Origin: Microtetraspora glauca
GTDB lineage: Bacteria > Actinomycetota > Actinomycetes > Streptosporangiales > Streptosporangiaceae
Assembly: GCA_001570385.1 (NCBI GenBank)
Contig: BBYL01000010.1
Location: 434,001 to 498,000 of the forward strand
DNA: 64,000 nucleotides
Direction of reading: 5' to 3'
In this document: one piece after another, positions 25,925 through 35,560 of the stretch
Numbering within the stretch: position 1 is the stretch's first letter
How the letters are laid out: each line of letters opens with the position of its first letter
The notes under the pieces: generated by a model
What the model saw: only the letters and a program-made list of their open reading frames with translations
Database searches by the model: none
What the model was told of the DNA's origin: nothing
Program-made: the position numbers and the translations under genes

Positions 25925-25985
25925 GCGGCACTGACCCCGGAGCACTGACCCGGAGCATTGACCACCGGAGCATTGACCACCGCGG
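25925..25985. repeat. Short direct repeats of a GGAGCA(C/T)TGACC word
   Basis: Four imperfect copies of a unit of about 16 bases (CCGGAGCATTGACCAC or variants) are joined head to tail between the ATPase remnant and the isomerase gene. No gene is visible in them. Confidence 0.5.
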
Positions 25986-26049
25986 AACTCGTCCCGGAGG
26001 GCTCCCGCGCCTCGACGCTTCGAGCGGCCGCGCCGCCAGAACGGGTGAA

Positions 26050-27057
26050 CTACTCCGAGGAAAAGGCGGCATCGAAGGACGCTTCCGGCGGGGTGATGGC
26101 GTTCAGCCGCCGGATGTACGCCAGGGACTCCGGAGCGCCGGCGAGGCGGTCCATGCCGGCGTCCTCCCACTCGATCGAGATCGGGCCGTCGTAGCCGATG
26201 GCGTTCAACGCGCGGAAGCACTCCTCCCACGGCACGTCGCCCCGCCCGGTCGAGACGAAGTCCCAGCCGCGCCGCAGGTCCGCCCAGGGCAGGTGGGAGG
26301 ACAGCCGGCCACGGCGGCCGTCGCCGACGCGGACCTTGGTGTCCTTGCAGTCGACGTGATAGATCCGGTCGGCGAAGTCGAGGATGAACCCGGCCGGGTC
26401 GACCTGCTGCCAGACCATGTGCGAGGGGTCCCAGTTCAGCCCGAACGCCTCGCGACGGCCGACGGCCTCCAGCGTGCGCACCGTGGTGTGGTAGTCGTAG
26501 GCGATCTCACTGGGGTGCACCTCGTGCGCGAACCGCACGCCCACCTCGTCGAAGACGTCCAGGATCGGGTTCCACCGGTCGGCGAAGTCCTGGTATCCCG
26601 CCTCGATCATCGACGGCGGGACCGGCGGGAACATCGCCACGGTGTGCCAGATGGACGATCCGGTGAACCCCACCACCGTTCCGACGCCCAGCTTCGCCGC
26701 GGCCCTCGCGGTGTCCTTCATCTCCTCGGCCGCGCGCCGCCGTACCTCCTCGGGGTCTCCGGACCCCCACAGGCGCGCGGGCAGGATGGCCTTGTGCCGC
26801 TCGTCGATCGGGTGGTCGCAGACGGCCTGTCCGACGAGGTGGTTCGAGACGGCCCACACGCCGAGGTTGTGCTTCGCGAGGACCTCGCGCTTGCGTTCCA
26901 CGTACGTGTCGTCGGAAAGGGCCTTGTCCACCTCGAAGTGGTCGCCCCAGCAGGCGATCTCCAGGCCGTCGTAGCCCCATTCTGAGGCGAGCCGGCACAC
27001 CTCCTCGAAGGGGAGATCGGCCCACTGTCCGGTGAACAACGTGATCGGTCGCGTCAT
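26050..27057 (-). CDS. Sugar phosphate isomerase/epimerase family TIM-barrel protein
   Basis: This 335-residue protein is of the xylose-isomerase-like (AP endonuclease 2) barrel family. Metal-ligand candidates include E in G-L-E-I-A-C-W-G-D (near 33), H in H-E-V-H-P (near 185), D-P-S-H (near 218), and H-V-D-C-K-D (near 245). It probably isomerises or epimerises a sugar or inositol derivative. It is the last gene of the sugar-import operon, 56 bp after the MocA-type dehydrogenase. Pairing of these two enzymes is common in inositol and keto-sugar catabolism, but the substrate is unknown. Confidence 0.8.
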   Translation of the reverse strand: MTRPITLFTGQWADLPFEEVCRLASEWGYDGLEIACWGDHFEVDKALSDDTYVERKREVLAKHNLGVWAVSNHLVGQAVCDHPIDERHKAILPARLWGSGDPEEVRRRAAEEMKDTARAAAKLGVGTVVGFTGSSIWHTVAMFPPVPPSMIEAGYQDFADRWNPILDVFDEVGVRFAHEVHPSEIAYDYHTTVRTLEAVGRREAFGLNWDPSHMVWQQVDPAGFILDFADRIYHVDCKDTKVRVGDGRRGRLSSHLPWADLRRGWDFVSTGRGDVPWEECFRALNAIGYDGPISIEWEDAGMDRLAGAPESLAYIRRLNAITPPEASFDAAFSSE

Positions 27058-27113
27058 CTGCGCTCCTCCCGGTACGGGATCTCAGGGGATGTCACGGGAT
27101 GTCATGGGTGTGC

Positions 27114-28274
27114 TCAGAGCGGCGTCCACCGGGAGGCGTTCGCCGCGCTCTCCTCGACGGCGGCCAGCACGCGCTGCACGCGCAGGCCGTCCTCGAACGA
27201 GGGTGAGGGGTCGGTACCGGCCGCGATCGCCTCCAGGAAGTCCTTCACCTCGTGGGTGAAGGTGTGCTCGTAGCCAAGGCCGTGGCCCGGAGGCCACCAC
27301 GCGTCCATGTAGGGATGGCCGGGCTCGGTGACGAGGATCCGCCGGAACCCGGCGTCCGCCTGGGCCTCGTCGTGGAACCACAGCTCGTTCATGGCCTCGA
27401 AGTCGAACGCCAGGCTGCCCAGCGAGCCGTTGATCTCCAGCCGGAGGGCGTTCTTGCGCCCGGTGGCGAACCGGGTGGCCTCGAACGACCCCAGCGCACC
27501 GCCGTCGAACCTGCCGATGAACAGCGCCGCGTCGTCGACGGTGACCTGCCCCCGCCCGTCCGTACGGCTGCCGCCGGCGAGCCCGCTGGCGCCCTCGGCC
27601 AGCGGCCTCTCCTTGACGAAGGTCTCGGTGAGGGCGGAGACGCCGGTCAGCAGCTGTCCGGTGACGAACTGGGCGGTGTCCACGATGTGAGCGCCGATGT
27701 CGCCCAGCGCGCCCGATCCGGCCTTGTCCTTCTGCAGTCGCCACACCAGCGGGAACTCGGGGTCCACGATCCAGTCCTGGAGGTACTGGGCGCGGACGTG
27801 CCGGATCTCCCCGAGGCGTCCTTCGGCGACGTACCTCCTGGCCAGCGCGATGGCGGGCACCCGCCGGTAGTTGAAGGCGACCATGCTGCGCACGCCGCGC
27901 GCGGCCGCCTTCGACGCCGCCGCGGTCATGGCCTCCGCCTCCGCCACGGTGTTGGCGAGCGGCTTCTCGCACAGCACGTGCTTGCCCGCCTCCAGCGCGG
28001 CGATGGCGATCTCCGCGTGGGAGTCACCGGGCGTGCAGATGTCCACGATCTGCACGTCGTCGCGGGCGACCAGCTCGCGCCAGTCAGTCTCGACCGCGGC
28101 CCAGCCGAGCGCGGCCGCGGCGGCGGCCGCGTGGTCCTCCGACCGGCCGGAGAGCACCGCCATCGACGGTGTCACCGGCAGGTCGAAGAACGCGGTCACG
28201 TTCCGCCAGGCCTGGGAGTGCACGCGTCCCATGAACGCGTAGCCCACCATGCCCACCCCGATCAGCGGCTTCAC
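27114..28274 (-). CDS. Gfo/Idh/MocA-family oxidoreductase
   Basis: This 386-residue NAD(P)-dependent sugar or inositol dehydrogenase has an N-terminal Rossmann fold (G-V-G-M-V-G-Y-A-F-M-G near residues 6-16). It also has the family signature C-E-K-P-L-A-N-T near residue 100, whose Lys is catalytic, and an H-I-V-D-T-A-Q segment near 195. GTG 28274 overlaps the binding-protein stop by four bases (GTGA). It is encoded with a sugar ABC importer and an isomerase, so it should oxidise the imported compound. Confidence 0.85.
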   Translation of the reverse strand: MKPLIGVGMVGYAFMGRVHSQAWRNVTAFFDLPVTPSMAVLSGRSEDHAAAAAAALGWAAVETDWRELVARDDVQIVDICTPGDSHAEIAIAALEAGKHVLCEKPLANTVAEAEAMTAAASKAAARGVRSMVAFNYRRVPAIALARRYVAEGRLGEIRHVRAQYLQDWIVDPEFPLVWRLQKDKAGSGALGDIGAHIVDTAQFVTGQLLTGVSALTETFVKERPLAEGASGLAGGSRTDGRGQVTVDDAALFIGRFDGGALGSFEATRFATGRKNALRLEINGSLGSLAFDFEAMNELWFHDEAQADAGFRRILVTEPGHPYMDAWWPPGHGLGYEHTFTHEVKDFLEAIAAGTDPSPSFEDGLRVQRVLAAVEESAANASRWTPL

Positions 28275-29335
28275 GATTCGAACCCCAGCGGGAGGTAGGT
28301 CGCGACGTTGTCCTTGGTGATGGTCTCGGACGCGAGGGTGATCGACTGCGGGACCTGGTTCTCGGTGAGGTCGGACATGCCCTTGTCCTGGGCGATGAGC
28401 CGGGCCAGTTTGATCGCGGACGACGCCATGGTCGGGCTGTAGGTCACCGTGGCCGCGAGCACGCTGCCACCGGACTGGATCTCACGCATGGCGTTCGCCG
28501 ATCCTGCGCCGCCGACCATGAAGAACTCGCTGCGGTTCGCCTCCTTGATGGCGGCGAGCACGCCGATGCCCTGGTCGTCGTCGTGGTTCCAGATGGCGTC
28601 GATCTTCTTGTGCGCCTGCAGCAGGTTCGCGGTGACCTCGGTGCCGGACTGGACGGTGAACTGGGCGGCCTGCTTGGCGGTCACCTTGAACCCGTACGAC
28701 TTGAGCGCGTCCTCGAAGCCCTTGCTCCGGTCCTGCGTGAGCGGCAGCGTGGCGATGCCCTGGATCTCGACGATCACGGGATCGCTCACCCCCTTCTCCT
28801 TGAGCGTCTTGCCGATGTAATGCCCGGCGGCCACGCCCATGCCGTAGTTGTCGCCGCCGATCCAGGTCCGGTACGACAGCTTGTCGGGGAAGACCCGGTC
28901 GAGGTTGACGACCGGGATTCCGGCGTCCATGGCCTGCCTGGCCACCTGGTTGAGCTGCTGGCCGTCGTTGGGCAGCAGCACCAGGACGTCGACCTTCGCC
29001 TGGATCAGGGACTCCACGGCCGAGATCTGCTGGTTGATGTCGTTGGTCGGCTCCACCGGCTTGAACACCACGTCGGAGTACTGCTTCGCCGCGGCCTCGG
29101 CGTTCTTGGCGATGGCCGCGATCCAGCCGTGGTCGGCGGCGGGCGCCGAGAATCCGATCGTCACCTGGGTGCCGGGCTGGTCGTTGCCTCCGGCCGCGGC
29201 GGCGGTCGTCGCCGCCGCGGCCGCCGCGCTGGGCTGCACGGCCGGCTCGTTGCTGGTGCACGCGGAGACGAGCGCTCCGGCGCCGATAACGGCACCGCCG
29301 AGGATGAAGCCCCGGCGACCGGTGTTCTGGGTCAT
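28271..29335 (-). CDS. Sugar ABC transporter substrate-binding lipoprotein
   Basis: This 354-residue periplasmic-binding-protein-type (Peripla_BP_4) protein has a combined export signal: twin arginines G-R-R-G-F near residues 6-10 and lipobox L-V-S-A-C near 27, so it is probably Tat-exported and lipid-anchored. An Ala-rich linker follows, then the ribose/xylose/inositol-type binding domain (I-G-F-S-A-P-A-A-D-H-G-W). ATG 29335 was chosen because the signal peptide begins there. It feeds the permease and double ATPase encoded upstream. Confidence 0.87.
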   Translation of the reverse strand: MTQNTGRRGFILGGAVIGAGALVSACTSNEPAVQPSAAAAAATTAAAAGGNDQPGTQVTIGFSAPAADHGWIAAIAKNAEAAAKQYSDVVFKPVEPTNDINQQISAVESLIQAKVDVLVLLPNDGQQLNQVARQAMDAGIPVVNLDRVFPDKLSYRTWIGGDNYGMGVAAGHYIGKTLKEKGVSDPVIVEIQGIATLPLTQDRSKGFEDALKSYGFKVTAKQAAQFTVQSGTEVTANLLQAHKKIDAIWNHDDDQGIGVLAAIKEANRSEFFMVGGAGSANAMREIQSGGSVLAATVTYSPTMASSAIKLARLIAQDKGMSDLTENQVPQSITLASETITKDNVATYLPLGFES

Positions 29336-29451
29336 GTGATCTCCCGTTTCAGATGGGGGGACTGCGTGAGGAGAAGGGTTCGAGGGTGTGGAGGGCCGGG
29401 GCCGCGAGTCGTCGCTCTCGGCCCTCGGCGGTGTTCGGATGGGTGGCGTCG

Positions 29452-30438
29452 TCAGGTGGCGGTGAGTGCGCCGCGCCGCTGCATGAGCACGGCGACGACG
29501 ATGATCAGGCCTTTCGCGATGAGCTGATCGCTCGTGTTGAGCCCGTTGAGGATGAACAGGTTGGTGATCACCGTGAAGATCAGCAGGCCCAGGATCGACC
29601 CGATGATGGTCCCCCGGCCGCCGGTGAGCAGGGTGCCGCCGATGATGACGGCGGCGATGGCGTCCAGTTCGTACAGGTCGCCGTGGGTGGAGGAGCCGGT
29701 GGTCGTCCTCGCCATGATGAGGACGGCCGCGATCCCGCAGCACAGGCCGGACAGCCCGTACAGCAGCATGGTGTGGCGCCGGACGTCGATGCCGGCCAGG
29801 CGGGCCGCCTCGGGGTTGCCGCCGACGGCGTACGTCCTGCGGCCGAACGTGGTCCGGTTGAGCAGGATCCAGCCGAGCACCACCACCAGGGCGAAGACGT
29901 AGACCAGCAGCGGCAGCCCGAGCACCCGGGTGGTGGACAACTCGACGATCGCGCTGTTGGCCTGCTGGACCAGCTGGGTCCGCTGGTTGGACATGCGCTG
30001 GGCCAGGCCCCGGGCCGCCACCAGCATGGCGAGGGTGGCGATGAACGGCACCATCCGGCCGTAGGAGATCAGGAAGCCGTTCACCAGCCCGGCCCCGGTG
30101 CCGACCAGGACCGCGCACACGATCATGACCGCCGGGCCGTACGACTGGGTGGCCAAGGTGGTCGCCCAGACCGAGGACATCGCCATGACCGCGCCGACGG
30201 ACAGGTCGATGCCGCCTCCGATGATCACGAAGGTCATGCCGACGGTGATCACGCCGATCGTCGAGGCGAGCGCGAGGATGCTCACCAGGTTGGAGGAGGT
30301 GGCGAAGTTCTCCGGCCTGGTCACCAGGCCGACGATCGCCAGGAGGACGAGCGCGGCGACGAGGCCGACGTGCGGCACCTCCCCGATCCTCCCCAGGAAG
30401 GGCCTTCTCGCCACGCGTGTCGGGGTCGCCTCAGTCAA
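29452..30438 (-). CDS. Sugar ABC transporter permease (RbsC type)
   Basis: This permease of about 328 residues has roughly eight to ten hydrophobic segments and the family motif G-I-D-L-S-V-G near residue 75, plus G-G-N-P-E-A-A-R-L-A-G-I in the cytoplasmic loop near 215 that contacts the ATPase. TTG 30438 overlaps the ATPase gene end by eight bases. It forms a homodimeric channel for a monosaccharide or cyclitol. Confidence 0.85.
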   Translation of the reverse strand: MTEATPTRVARRPFLGRIGEVPHVGLVAALVLLAIVGLVTRPENFATSSNLVSILALASTIGVITVGMTFVIIGGGIDLSVGAVMAMSSVWATTLATQSYGPAVMIVCAVLVGTGAGLVNGFLISYGRMVPFIATLAMLVAARGLAQRMSNQRTQLVQQANSAIVELSTTRVLGLPLLVYVFALVVVLGWILLNRTTFGRRTYAVGGNPEAARLAGIDVRRHTMLLYGLSGLCCGIAAVLIMARTTTGSSTHGDLYELDAIAAVIIGGTLLTGGRGTIIGSILGLLIFTVITNLFILNGLNTSDQLIAKGLIIVVAVLMQRRGALTAT

Positions 30439-31963
30439 CGTGGGACTCCTCGTTCGTCGAAACCATGACCAGATCGAGGACGCGGTGCTCGTCGAGGTCC
30501 ACCGCGGGGGCCTCGTGCACGATCCGGCCCTCACGGATGACAAGCACGCGGTCCGCCAGCCCGAGTACCTCGGGGACCTCGCTGGACACCAGCAGGACGG
30601 CCACGCCCTCGTCGGCCAGCCGCCGGATGACGGCGTACAGCTCGGCGCGGGCGCCCACGTCCACGCCGCGGGTCGGCTCGTCGAGCAGCAGCAACCTGCG
30701 GCCCTCGACGAGCCAGCGGGCCAGCACCGCCTTCTGCTGGTTGCCGCCGGACAGCGTCTTGACCGGCCGGCGCGGATCGCGCGGCCGGATGTCCAGCGCC
30801 TCGATCAGCCGGGCCGCCTCCGCTGCCTCCCTGCGGCGGTCCATCCAGCCGAGGCGCGCGTAGCGGGTCAGGCCGGCCAGCGTGATGTTGCGCGCCACGC
30901 TCTGGTCCAGCAGCAGGGCCTGCGCCTTCCGCTCCTCGGGAGCGAGGCCCATGCCGAGCCGTACGGACGTGGTCGTGTGGCCGGGCCGCACGGGGCGGCC
31001 GTCGAGCAGGACGCGGCCGGACGCCCGGCGCGCGCCGTAGACGGCCTCGATGATCTCGGACCGGCCCGAGCCGACCAGACCGGCCAGCCCGACGATCTCC
31101 CCGGCCCGTACGGAGAAGGAGACGTCGGCGAAGACGCCGGGCACGGTCAGCCCCTCCACCCGCAGGACCTCGGGCCGGTCGCCGCCGGGTTCCGGTCGCG
31201 GCGGGAAGACGTACTCGACGTCGCGACCGGTCATCAGCGAGACGACGCGCCCGGTCGGGGTCGTGGCGGGGAGGCCCACCGCGACCGTGCGGCCGTCCTT
31301 GAGCACGGTGACCCGGTCGCCGATCTCGCGGATCTCCTCCAGCCGGTGCGAGATGTAGACGACCGCGACTCCCTGGGCGGTGATCTCGCGGATGATCCGG
31401 AACAGGTTGGCCACCTCGTCGTGCGCGAGCGCGGCGGAGGGCTCGTCCATGACGATCAGGCGGGCGTCATGGGAGAGCGCGCGGGCCATGCTGACGACCT
31501 GCTTGGCCGCCGGAGGCAGCCGGCCCACCTCGGTGCCCGGCGGGATCTCCCCGTGGCCGAGCCGCCGGAGCAGGTCCGCCGCGATCCGGTTGGTCTCTCC
31601 GCGCCGGGTGAACCCGAACGAGGTCCGCTCGTGGCCGAGGAGGATGTTCTCGGCCACGGACAGCCCGTCCACCAGGTCGAGTTCCTGATAGATGGTCGCG
31701 ATGCCCTGTTTCATGGCCGCGGTCGGGGTGGCCAGCCGTACCGGCTCGCCGTCCAGCAGGACCTCGCCCTCGTCGGGCTGGTGCGCGCCCGCGAGGATCT
31801 TGATGAGGGTCGACTTGCCCGCGCCGTTCTGGCCGAGCAGGCAGTGCACCTCGCCGGCTCTGACCTCCAGGTCGACGCCGTCCAGTGCTCGTACGCCGGG
31901 GAACCGTTTGACGATTCCCCGCATGGCGAGCAGGGGTGCCGTGTCGGGGGGTGACACCGGCAT
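30431..31963 (-). CDS. Sugar ABC transporter ATP-binding protein (RbsA-type double ATPase)
   Basis: This 510-residue tandem ATPase has a first Walker A G-Q-N-G-A-G-K-S-T near residue 40 with Walker B L-I-V-M-D-E-P near 165. The second half has a degenerate A site G-L-V-G-S-G-R-S-E near 285 and signature L-S-G-G-N-Q-Q-K near 405, as usual in this family. It drives import by the permease and binding protein that follow. It begins 26 bp downstream of the ROK regulator gene, so the regulator and transporter are probably one operon. Confidence 0.88.
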   Translation of the reverse strand: MPVSPPDTAPLLAMRGIVKRFPGVRALDGVDLEVRAGEVHCLLGQNGAGKSTLIKILAGAHQPDEGEVLLDGEPVRLATPTAAMKQGIATIYQELDLVDGLSVAENILLGHERTSFGFTRRGETNRIAADLLRRLGHGEIPPGTEVGRLPPAAKQVVSMARALSHDARLIVMDEPSAALAHDEVANLFRIIREITAQGVAVVYISHRLEEIREIGDRVTVLKDGRTVAVGLPATTPTGRVVSLMTGRDVEYVFPPRPEPGGDRPEVLRVEGLTVPGVFADVSFSVRAGEIVGLAGLVGSGRSEIIEAVYGARRASGRVLLDGRPVRPGHTTTSVRLGMGLAPEERKAQALLLDQSVARNITLAGLTRYARLGWMDRRREAAEAARLIEALDIRPRDPRRPVKTLSGGNQQKAVLARWLVEGRRLLLLDEPTRGVDVGARAELYAVIRRLADEGVAVLLVSSEVPEVLGLADRVLVIREGRIVHEAPAVDLDEHRVLDLVMVSTNEESHVD

Positions 31964-31989
31964 GATGCCTCCAGTTGCTGCGATGGGCG

Positions 31990-33171
31990 TTACGCGGCCG
32001 AGTAGACGTGGTCACTGATGAGCCGGGTCGCGCCGACGATCCCGGCGGCGTCGCCCAGTTCCGAGAGCACGATGGGCAGGTTGCCCGTCGCCAGCGGCAA
32101 CGACCTGCGGTAGACGACGCTTCTGATCTCCGCGAGCAGCACGTGGCCCAGGCGGGCCACGCCTCCGGCGATGATGACGAGACCGGGGTTGAAGAAGCTG
32201 ACCAGGCTCGCCAGGACCTGGCCGACCCTGCGCCCGCCGTCACGGATGATCTGGATCGCCGCGGCGTCTCCCTGCGCCGCCGCGGCCGCCACGTCCTCCG
32301 CCGTCAACGCTCCGGCCGCGGCGAGCCTCTCGGCGAGGTACGGCGAGCCGCCCGACCGCGCGACAGCCGTGGCCTGGCGGGCCAGCGCGGCCCCGCCGAA
32401 GTAGGCCTCCAGGCACCCCGAGTTGCCGCAGGCGCAGATCGGGCCGTCGTCGTCGACCCTGATGTGGCCGATGTCGCCCGCGCTCCCGGACACTCCGCGG
32501 TAGATCTTGCCGTCCACCACGATGCCGCAGCCGACGCCGGTGCCGATCTTGACGAGCAGGAAGTCGCCGACCTGCCTGGCCAGCCCCGCGTGCAGCTCCC
32601 CGAGCGCCATGATGTTGACGTCGTTGTCCACCATCGCCGGGCAGCCGAGCTCCTCGCTGACCGCCTCCCTGACCGGGTAGCGGTCCCACCCGGGCATGAT
32701 CGGCGGGACGACGGGGACTCCCTCGGGAAAGCTCACCGGCCCGGGGACGCCGATGCCGGCGCCGTGGAGCTGGGTGAACAGGCCCTGCTCGCGGAGCTTG
32801 CCCAGCAGGGCGATGGCCCGGTCGAGCACCACGGCCGGACCCTCCCGGATGTCACACGGCTCGCTCAGATGTCCGAGGACCTCCAGCTCGCCGTCGGTGA
32901 CCGCGACGTCGACCGAGGTGGCGCCGATGTCGATCCCGGCGAACCTCGTCTGGCGCGACAGCCGTACCTTGCCGGACCGCCTGCCGCCACGTGACTCGGC
33001 GAGGCCGTCCGGCTCTGCCAGGCCCAGCTCGATCAGCCGGTCGAGCTCGACGTTCAGTTTGGACCTGGACAGGTCCACCACGTCACCGAGCTCGGCCCGC
33101 GACCGGCCGCCCTCCCGCAGGAGCCGCAGCAGCATCGCCTGGTGCACGTTCTCTGGCCGCATGCGCTTCAC
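31990..33171 (-). CDS. ROK-family transcriptional regulator
   Basis: This 393-residue protein joins an N-terminal winged helix (S-R-A-E-L-G-D-V-V-D-L-S-R-S-K-L-N-V-E) to a ROK sugar-kinase-like domain. The phosphate motif D-I-G-A-T-S-V is near residue 82, and the zinc motif C-A-C-G-N-S-G-C-L-E near 255. Such proteins repress sugar operons and release DNA on binding a sugar. It heads the ABC-MocA-isomerase operon. The inverted repeat CTAACTTT/AAAGTTAG at 33252-33281 upstream is its likely operator. Confidence 0.87.
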   Translation of the reverse strand: MKRMRPENVHQAMLLRLLREGGRSRAELGDVVDLSRSKLNVELDRLIELGLAEPDGLAESRGGRRSGKVRLSRQTRFAGIDIGATSVDVAVTDGELEVLGHLSEPCDIREGPAVVLDRAIALLGKLREQGLFTQLHGAGIGVPGPVSFPEGVPVVPPIMPGWDRYPVREAVSEELGCPAMVDNDVNIMALGELHAGLARQVGDFLLVKIGTGVGCGIVVDGKIYRGVSGSAGDIGHIRVDDDGPICACGNSGCLEAYFGGAALARQATAVARSGGSPYLAERLAAAGALTAEDVAAAAAQGDAAAIQIIRDGGRRVGQVLASLVSFFNPGLVIIAGGVARLGHVLLAEIRSVVYRRSLPLATGNLPIVLSELGDAAGIVGATRLISDHVYSAA

Positions 33172-33251
33172 AAAGCCTCCGGATCGGAGTGAGATGGCGC
33201 GAACTTACCCTTCTTTTGCGGAACTGTGAAGACCTTTTCTACGCTGCTTTC

Positions 33252-33281
33252 CTAACTTTCGCTGAAATCTGCAAAAGTTAG
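33252..33281. promoter_or_regulatory. Inverted-repeat operator of the ROK-regulated sugar operon
   Basis: CTAACTTT (33252-33259) and AAAGTTAG (33274-33281) form a perfect 8-bp inverted repeat in an AT-rich promoter region about 80 bp upstream of the ROK gene. The size and position suit a ROK repressor dimer. Confidence 0.65.
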
Positions 33282-33305
33282 CCGCCTGAGCTGTCACAAC
33301 GAAAA

Positions 33306-33349
33306 ACGCACGGCCTCGCGGATCACATGATCAACGCGAGGCCGTGCGT
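33306..33349. terminator. Terminator after the HSD17B4-like SDR
   Basis: A perfect 15-bp stem (ACGCACGGCCTCGCG with its complement) encloses a 14-base loop. It lies about 45 bp after the SDR stop on the minus strand and ahead of the sugar-operon promoter, separating the two units. Confidence 0.7.
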
Positions 33350-33395
33350 TCGTTGCGGCCACATCCGGCGGGCGACCCCGCCGTAGCGGCGGATG

Positions 33396-34292
33396 TCAGA
33401 GCATGGCCTGCATGGACGCGCCGGCCTGCTGGCCCAGGGTGGTGGGCTGGAGATACGGCTGCTCGGCCATGATGGCCTCCCAGTTGTCGCGGACACCCTC
33501 GACGGAGATCGCGTCGTCCCGCCATCCCGGCCCCTCGGCGACGAACACGCGGGCGACCCGGCCGCCGCCGACCGAGAACACCTCACCGCTGGTCTCGCAG
33601 CTCTCGTGCGCCAGGTAGGCGACCACGGGGCTGATCCGCTCCGCGGTGAACTTGGCCTCGAACTCGGCGGGGAGCAGGGTCTCGGTCATCCGCGTCCAGG
33701 CGATCGGCGCGATCGCGTTGGCCTTGATGCCCGCGCGGGCGCCCTCGATGCCGAGGGTCTTGGTCAGGCCGACCAGACCCATCTTGGCCGTGGAGTAGTT
33801 GGCCTGGCCGAAGTTGCCGAACAGTCCCGCCGGGGACGAGGTGTTGACGATGCGGCCGTAGCCCTGCTCCTTCATGTGCGGGAACGCGGCACGGCTCACC
33901 AGGAACGCTCCGCGCACGTGCACGGCGATGACCGCGTCGAACTCCTCGACGGTCATCTTCCCGAACGACTTGTCGCGCAGGATCCCGGCGTTGTTGACGA
34001 CGATGTCCACCCGCCCGAAGGCGTCGACGGCGGCCCGTACGACGGCCTCGGCACCCTCCGGAGTGGCGACGCTGTCGGCGTTCGCGATCGCCTCGCCGCC
34101 GTTCTTCGTGATCAGCTCGACGACCTCCGCGGCCGGGCCGGTGGAGGCGCCGCTGCCGTCCAGGGCGCCGCCGAGATCGTTGACGACGACCTTGGCACCC
34201 CGCTCGGCCAGCAGGAGAGCGTGCGACCGGCCGAGCCCGTGACCCGCACCGGTGACGACCGCGACCTTTCCGTCGAACCTGAGATCGGACAT
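33396..34292 (-). CDS. SDR dehydrogenase, HSD17B4/MFE-2-like
   Basis: This protein of about 298 residues is a short-chain dehydrogenase. It has the NAD motif T-G-A-G-H-G-L-G near residue 15, N-D-L-G-G near 40 (the peroxisomal multifunctional-enzyme pattern), N-N-A-G near 100 and the catalytic Y-S-T-A-K near 165. Relatives act as (3R)-hydroxyacyl-CoA or 17-beta-hydroxysteroid dehydrogenases, including mycobacterial steroid enzymes. A role in the steroid pathway is plausible, but no perfect KstR box precedes it. ATG 34292 is chosen for its AAGGG ribosome site; GTG 34301 is also in frame. Confidence 0.8.
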   Translation of the reverse strand: MSDLRFDGKVAVVTGAGHGLGRSHALLLAERGAKVVVNDLGGALDGSGASTGPAAEVVELITKNGGEAIANADSVATPEGAEAVVRAAVDAFGRVDIVVNNAGILRDKSFGKMTVEEFDAVIAVHVRGAFLVSRAAFPHMKEQGYGRIVNTSSPAGLFGNFGQANYSTAKMGLVGLTKTLGIEGARAGIKANAIAPIAWTRMTETLLPAEFEAKFTAERISPVVAYLAHESCETSGEVFSVGGGRVARVFVAEGPGWRDDAISVEGVRDNWEAIMAEQPYLQPTTLGQQAGASMQAML

Positions 34293-34313
34293 CGCGTCCA
34301 CCCTTCGAGGAGA

Positions 34314-34329
34314 ACAACATTCTAGTTGT
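34314..34329. promoter_or_regulatory. Inverted repeat upstream of the HSD17B4-like SDR
   Basis: ACAAC-ATTCTA-GTTGT lies 22 bp before the SDR start. A further palindrome (TGTCCC-GTAA-GGGACA) is at 34346-34361. Either could be an operator in this divergent promoter region. Confidence 0.4.
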
Positions 34330-34475
34330 CAAAACAATATCTCCCTGTCCCGTAAGGGACATCAGACGATGTTGCACCGTTGCAGATAGTGATCGAACGA
34401 GTAAATTTCTGCTATAGTCCTTGATCCCGTACGGGCATGGGTGAAAGTCACGGCACACCTAACTGGAGGCCCCGC

Positions 34476-35534
34476 ATGCCCTCATCTCCGCCGCTGCGCG
34501 TGGTCCAGTGGGCCACCGGCGCAGTCGGGGGGTACGCGCTCCGCGATGTGATCAGCAGGCCGGATCTCGAACTGGCCGGAGTCCTCGTCTACGACCCGGA
34601 CAAGGTCGGGCTCGACGCCGGGGAGCTGGTCGGTCTCGGATCCACCGGTGTCGCGTGCACCGACGACGTGGACCGGGTGCTCGCGCTCGACGCCGACTGC
34701 GTCCTGCACATGCCGCTCCCCGCCGCCTATTTCGGCGGTGATCCGGCGACCGACGTGGAGGTCGTCTGCGCCCTTCTGGCCTCCGGCAAGAACGTCATCA
34801 CCACCACCGGGTTCGTCTATCCGCAGGCGTACGGTCCCGGCCTGGTCGACCGGCTGGAGTCGGCGTGCGCGCGGGGTGGGACGTCGCTGCACGGCACCGG
34901 CATCAACCCGGGGTTCATGAGCGACCTGCTGCCGCTCGCGCTGTCCGGGCTGTCCTGCCGGCTCGACCACATCTACGTGCGCGAGTCGTCCGACTTCCGG
35001 GGGCACCCGTCACGGCAGATCGTCACCGACCTGATCGGGTTCACCCGGGCGCCCAAGGACTACGCCGGAGCGGTGCGGCCGTTCCGCGCCTTCCAGCGTG
35101 CGCTGTTCTCCGAGAGCGTCCAACTCGTCGCCCACGCGCTCGGCGTACGGCTCGACGAGGTCGAGGAGACCGACGAGTACGAACTGGCCGTCGACGAGTT
35201 CGAGATCGCCGCGGGAGTGGTCCGGCCCGGCACGGTCTGCGCGTCGCGCTGGGTCTTCAGCGGCCTGGTCAGGGGCCGGCCGTTCATGACGGTCGAGTGC
35301 GTCTACAAGGCGGACGCCGACCGGGTGCGCCGCTGGGCCGCGCCGGGCTTCGCCGTCCACATCGAGGGCCGTCCCACCATGGCCGTCGCGATCGACGAGG
35401 TCGAGCACGGCCTGGCCGGGGCGGCGGCGCACGCCGTCAACGCGATCGCCGCCGTGTGCGCCGCACCGTCCGGCATCCGTACGCTTCTCGACCTGCCGCT
35501 CGTCACCGGCCGCGGCACCGCGCGGCTCGCCTGA
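34476..35534 (+). CDS. Dihydrodipicolinate-reductase-like NAD(P)-binding protein
   Basis: This 352-residue protein starts with a Rossmann motif (V-V-Q-W-A-T-G-A-V-G-G-Y, residues about 8-19) of the DapB/diaminopentanoate-dehydrogenase-like group. It also has an H-G-T-G-I-N-P-G-F segment near 145, characteristic of these catabolic relatives and not of true DapB. ATG 34476 has GGAGG upstream. TATAGT at 34413-34418 could be its -10. It is divergent from the HSD17B4-like SDR. Substrate unknown. Confidence 0.7.
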   Translation: MPSSPPLRVVQWATGAVGGYALRDVISRPDLELAGVLVYDPDKVGLDAGELVGLGSTGVACTDDVDRVLALDADCVLHMPLPAAYFGGDPATDVEVVCALLASGKNVITTTGFVYPQAYGPGLVDRLESACARGGTSLHGTGINPGFMSDLLPLALSGLSCRLDHIYVRESSDFRGHPSRQIVTDLIGFTRAPKDYAGAVRPFRAFQRALFSESVQLVAHALGVRLDEVEETDEYELAVDEFEIAAGVVRPGTVCASRWVFSGLVRGRPFMTVECVYKADADRVRRWAAPGFAVHIEGRPTMAVAIDEVEHGLAGAAAHAVNAIAAVCAAPSGIRTLLDLPLVTGRGTARLA

Positions 35535-35560
35535 TCCGAGATCCCGGCCGGCGCGGCCGA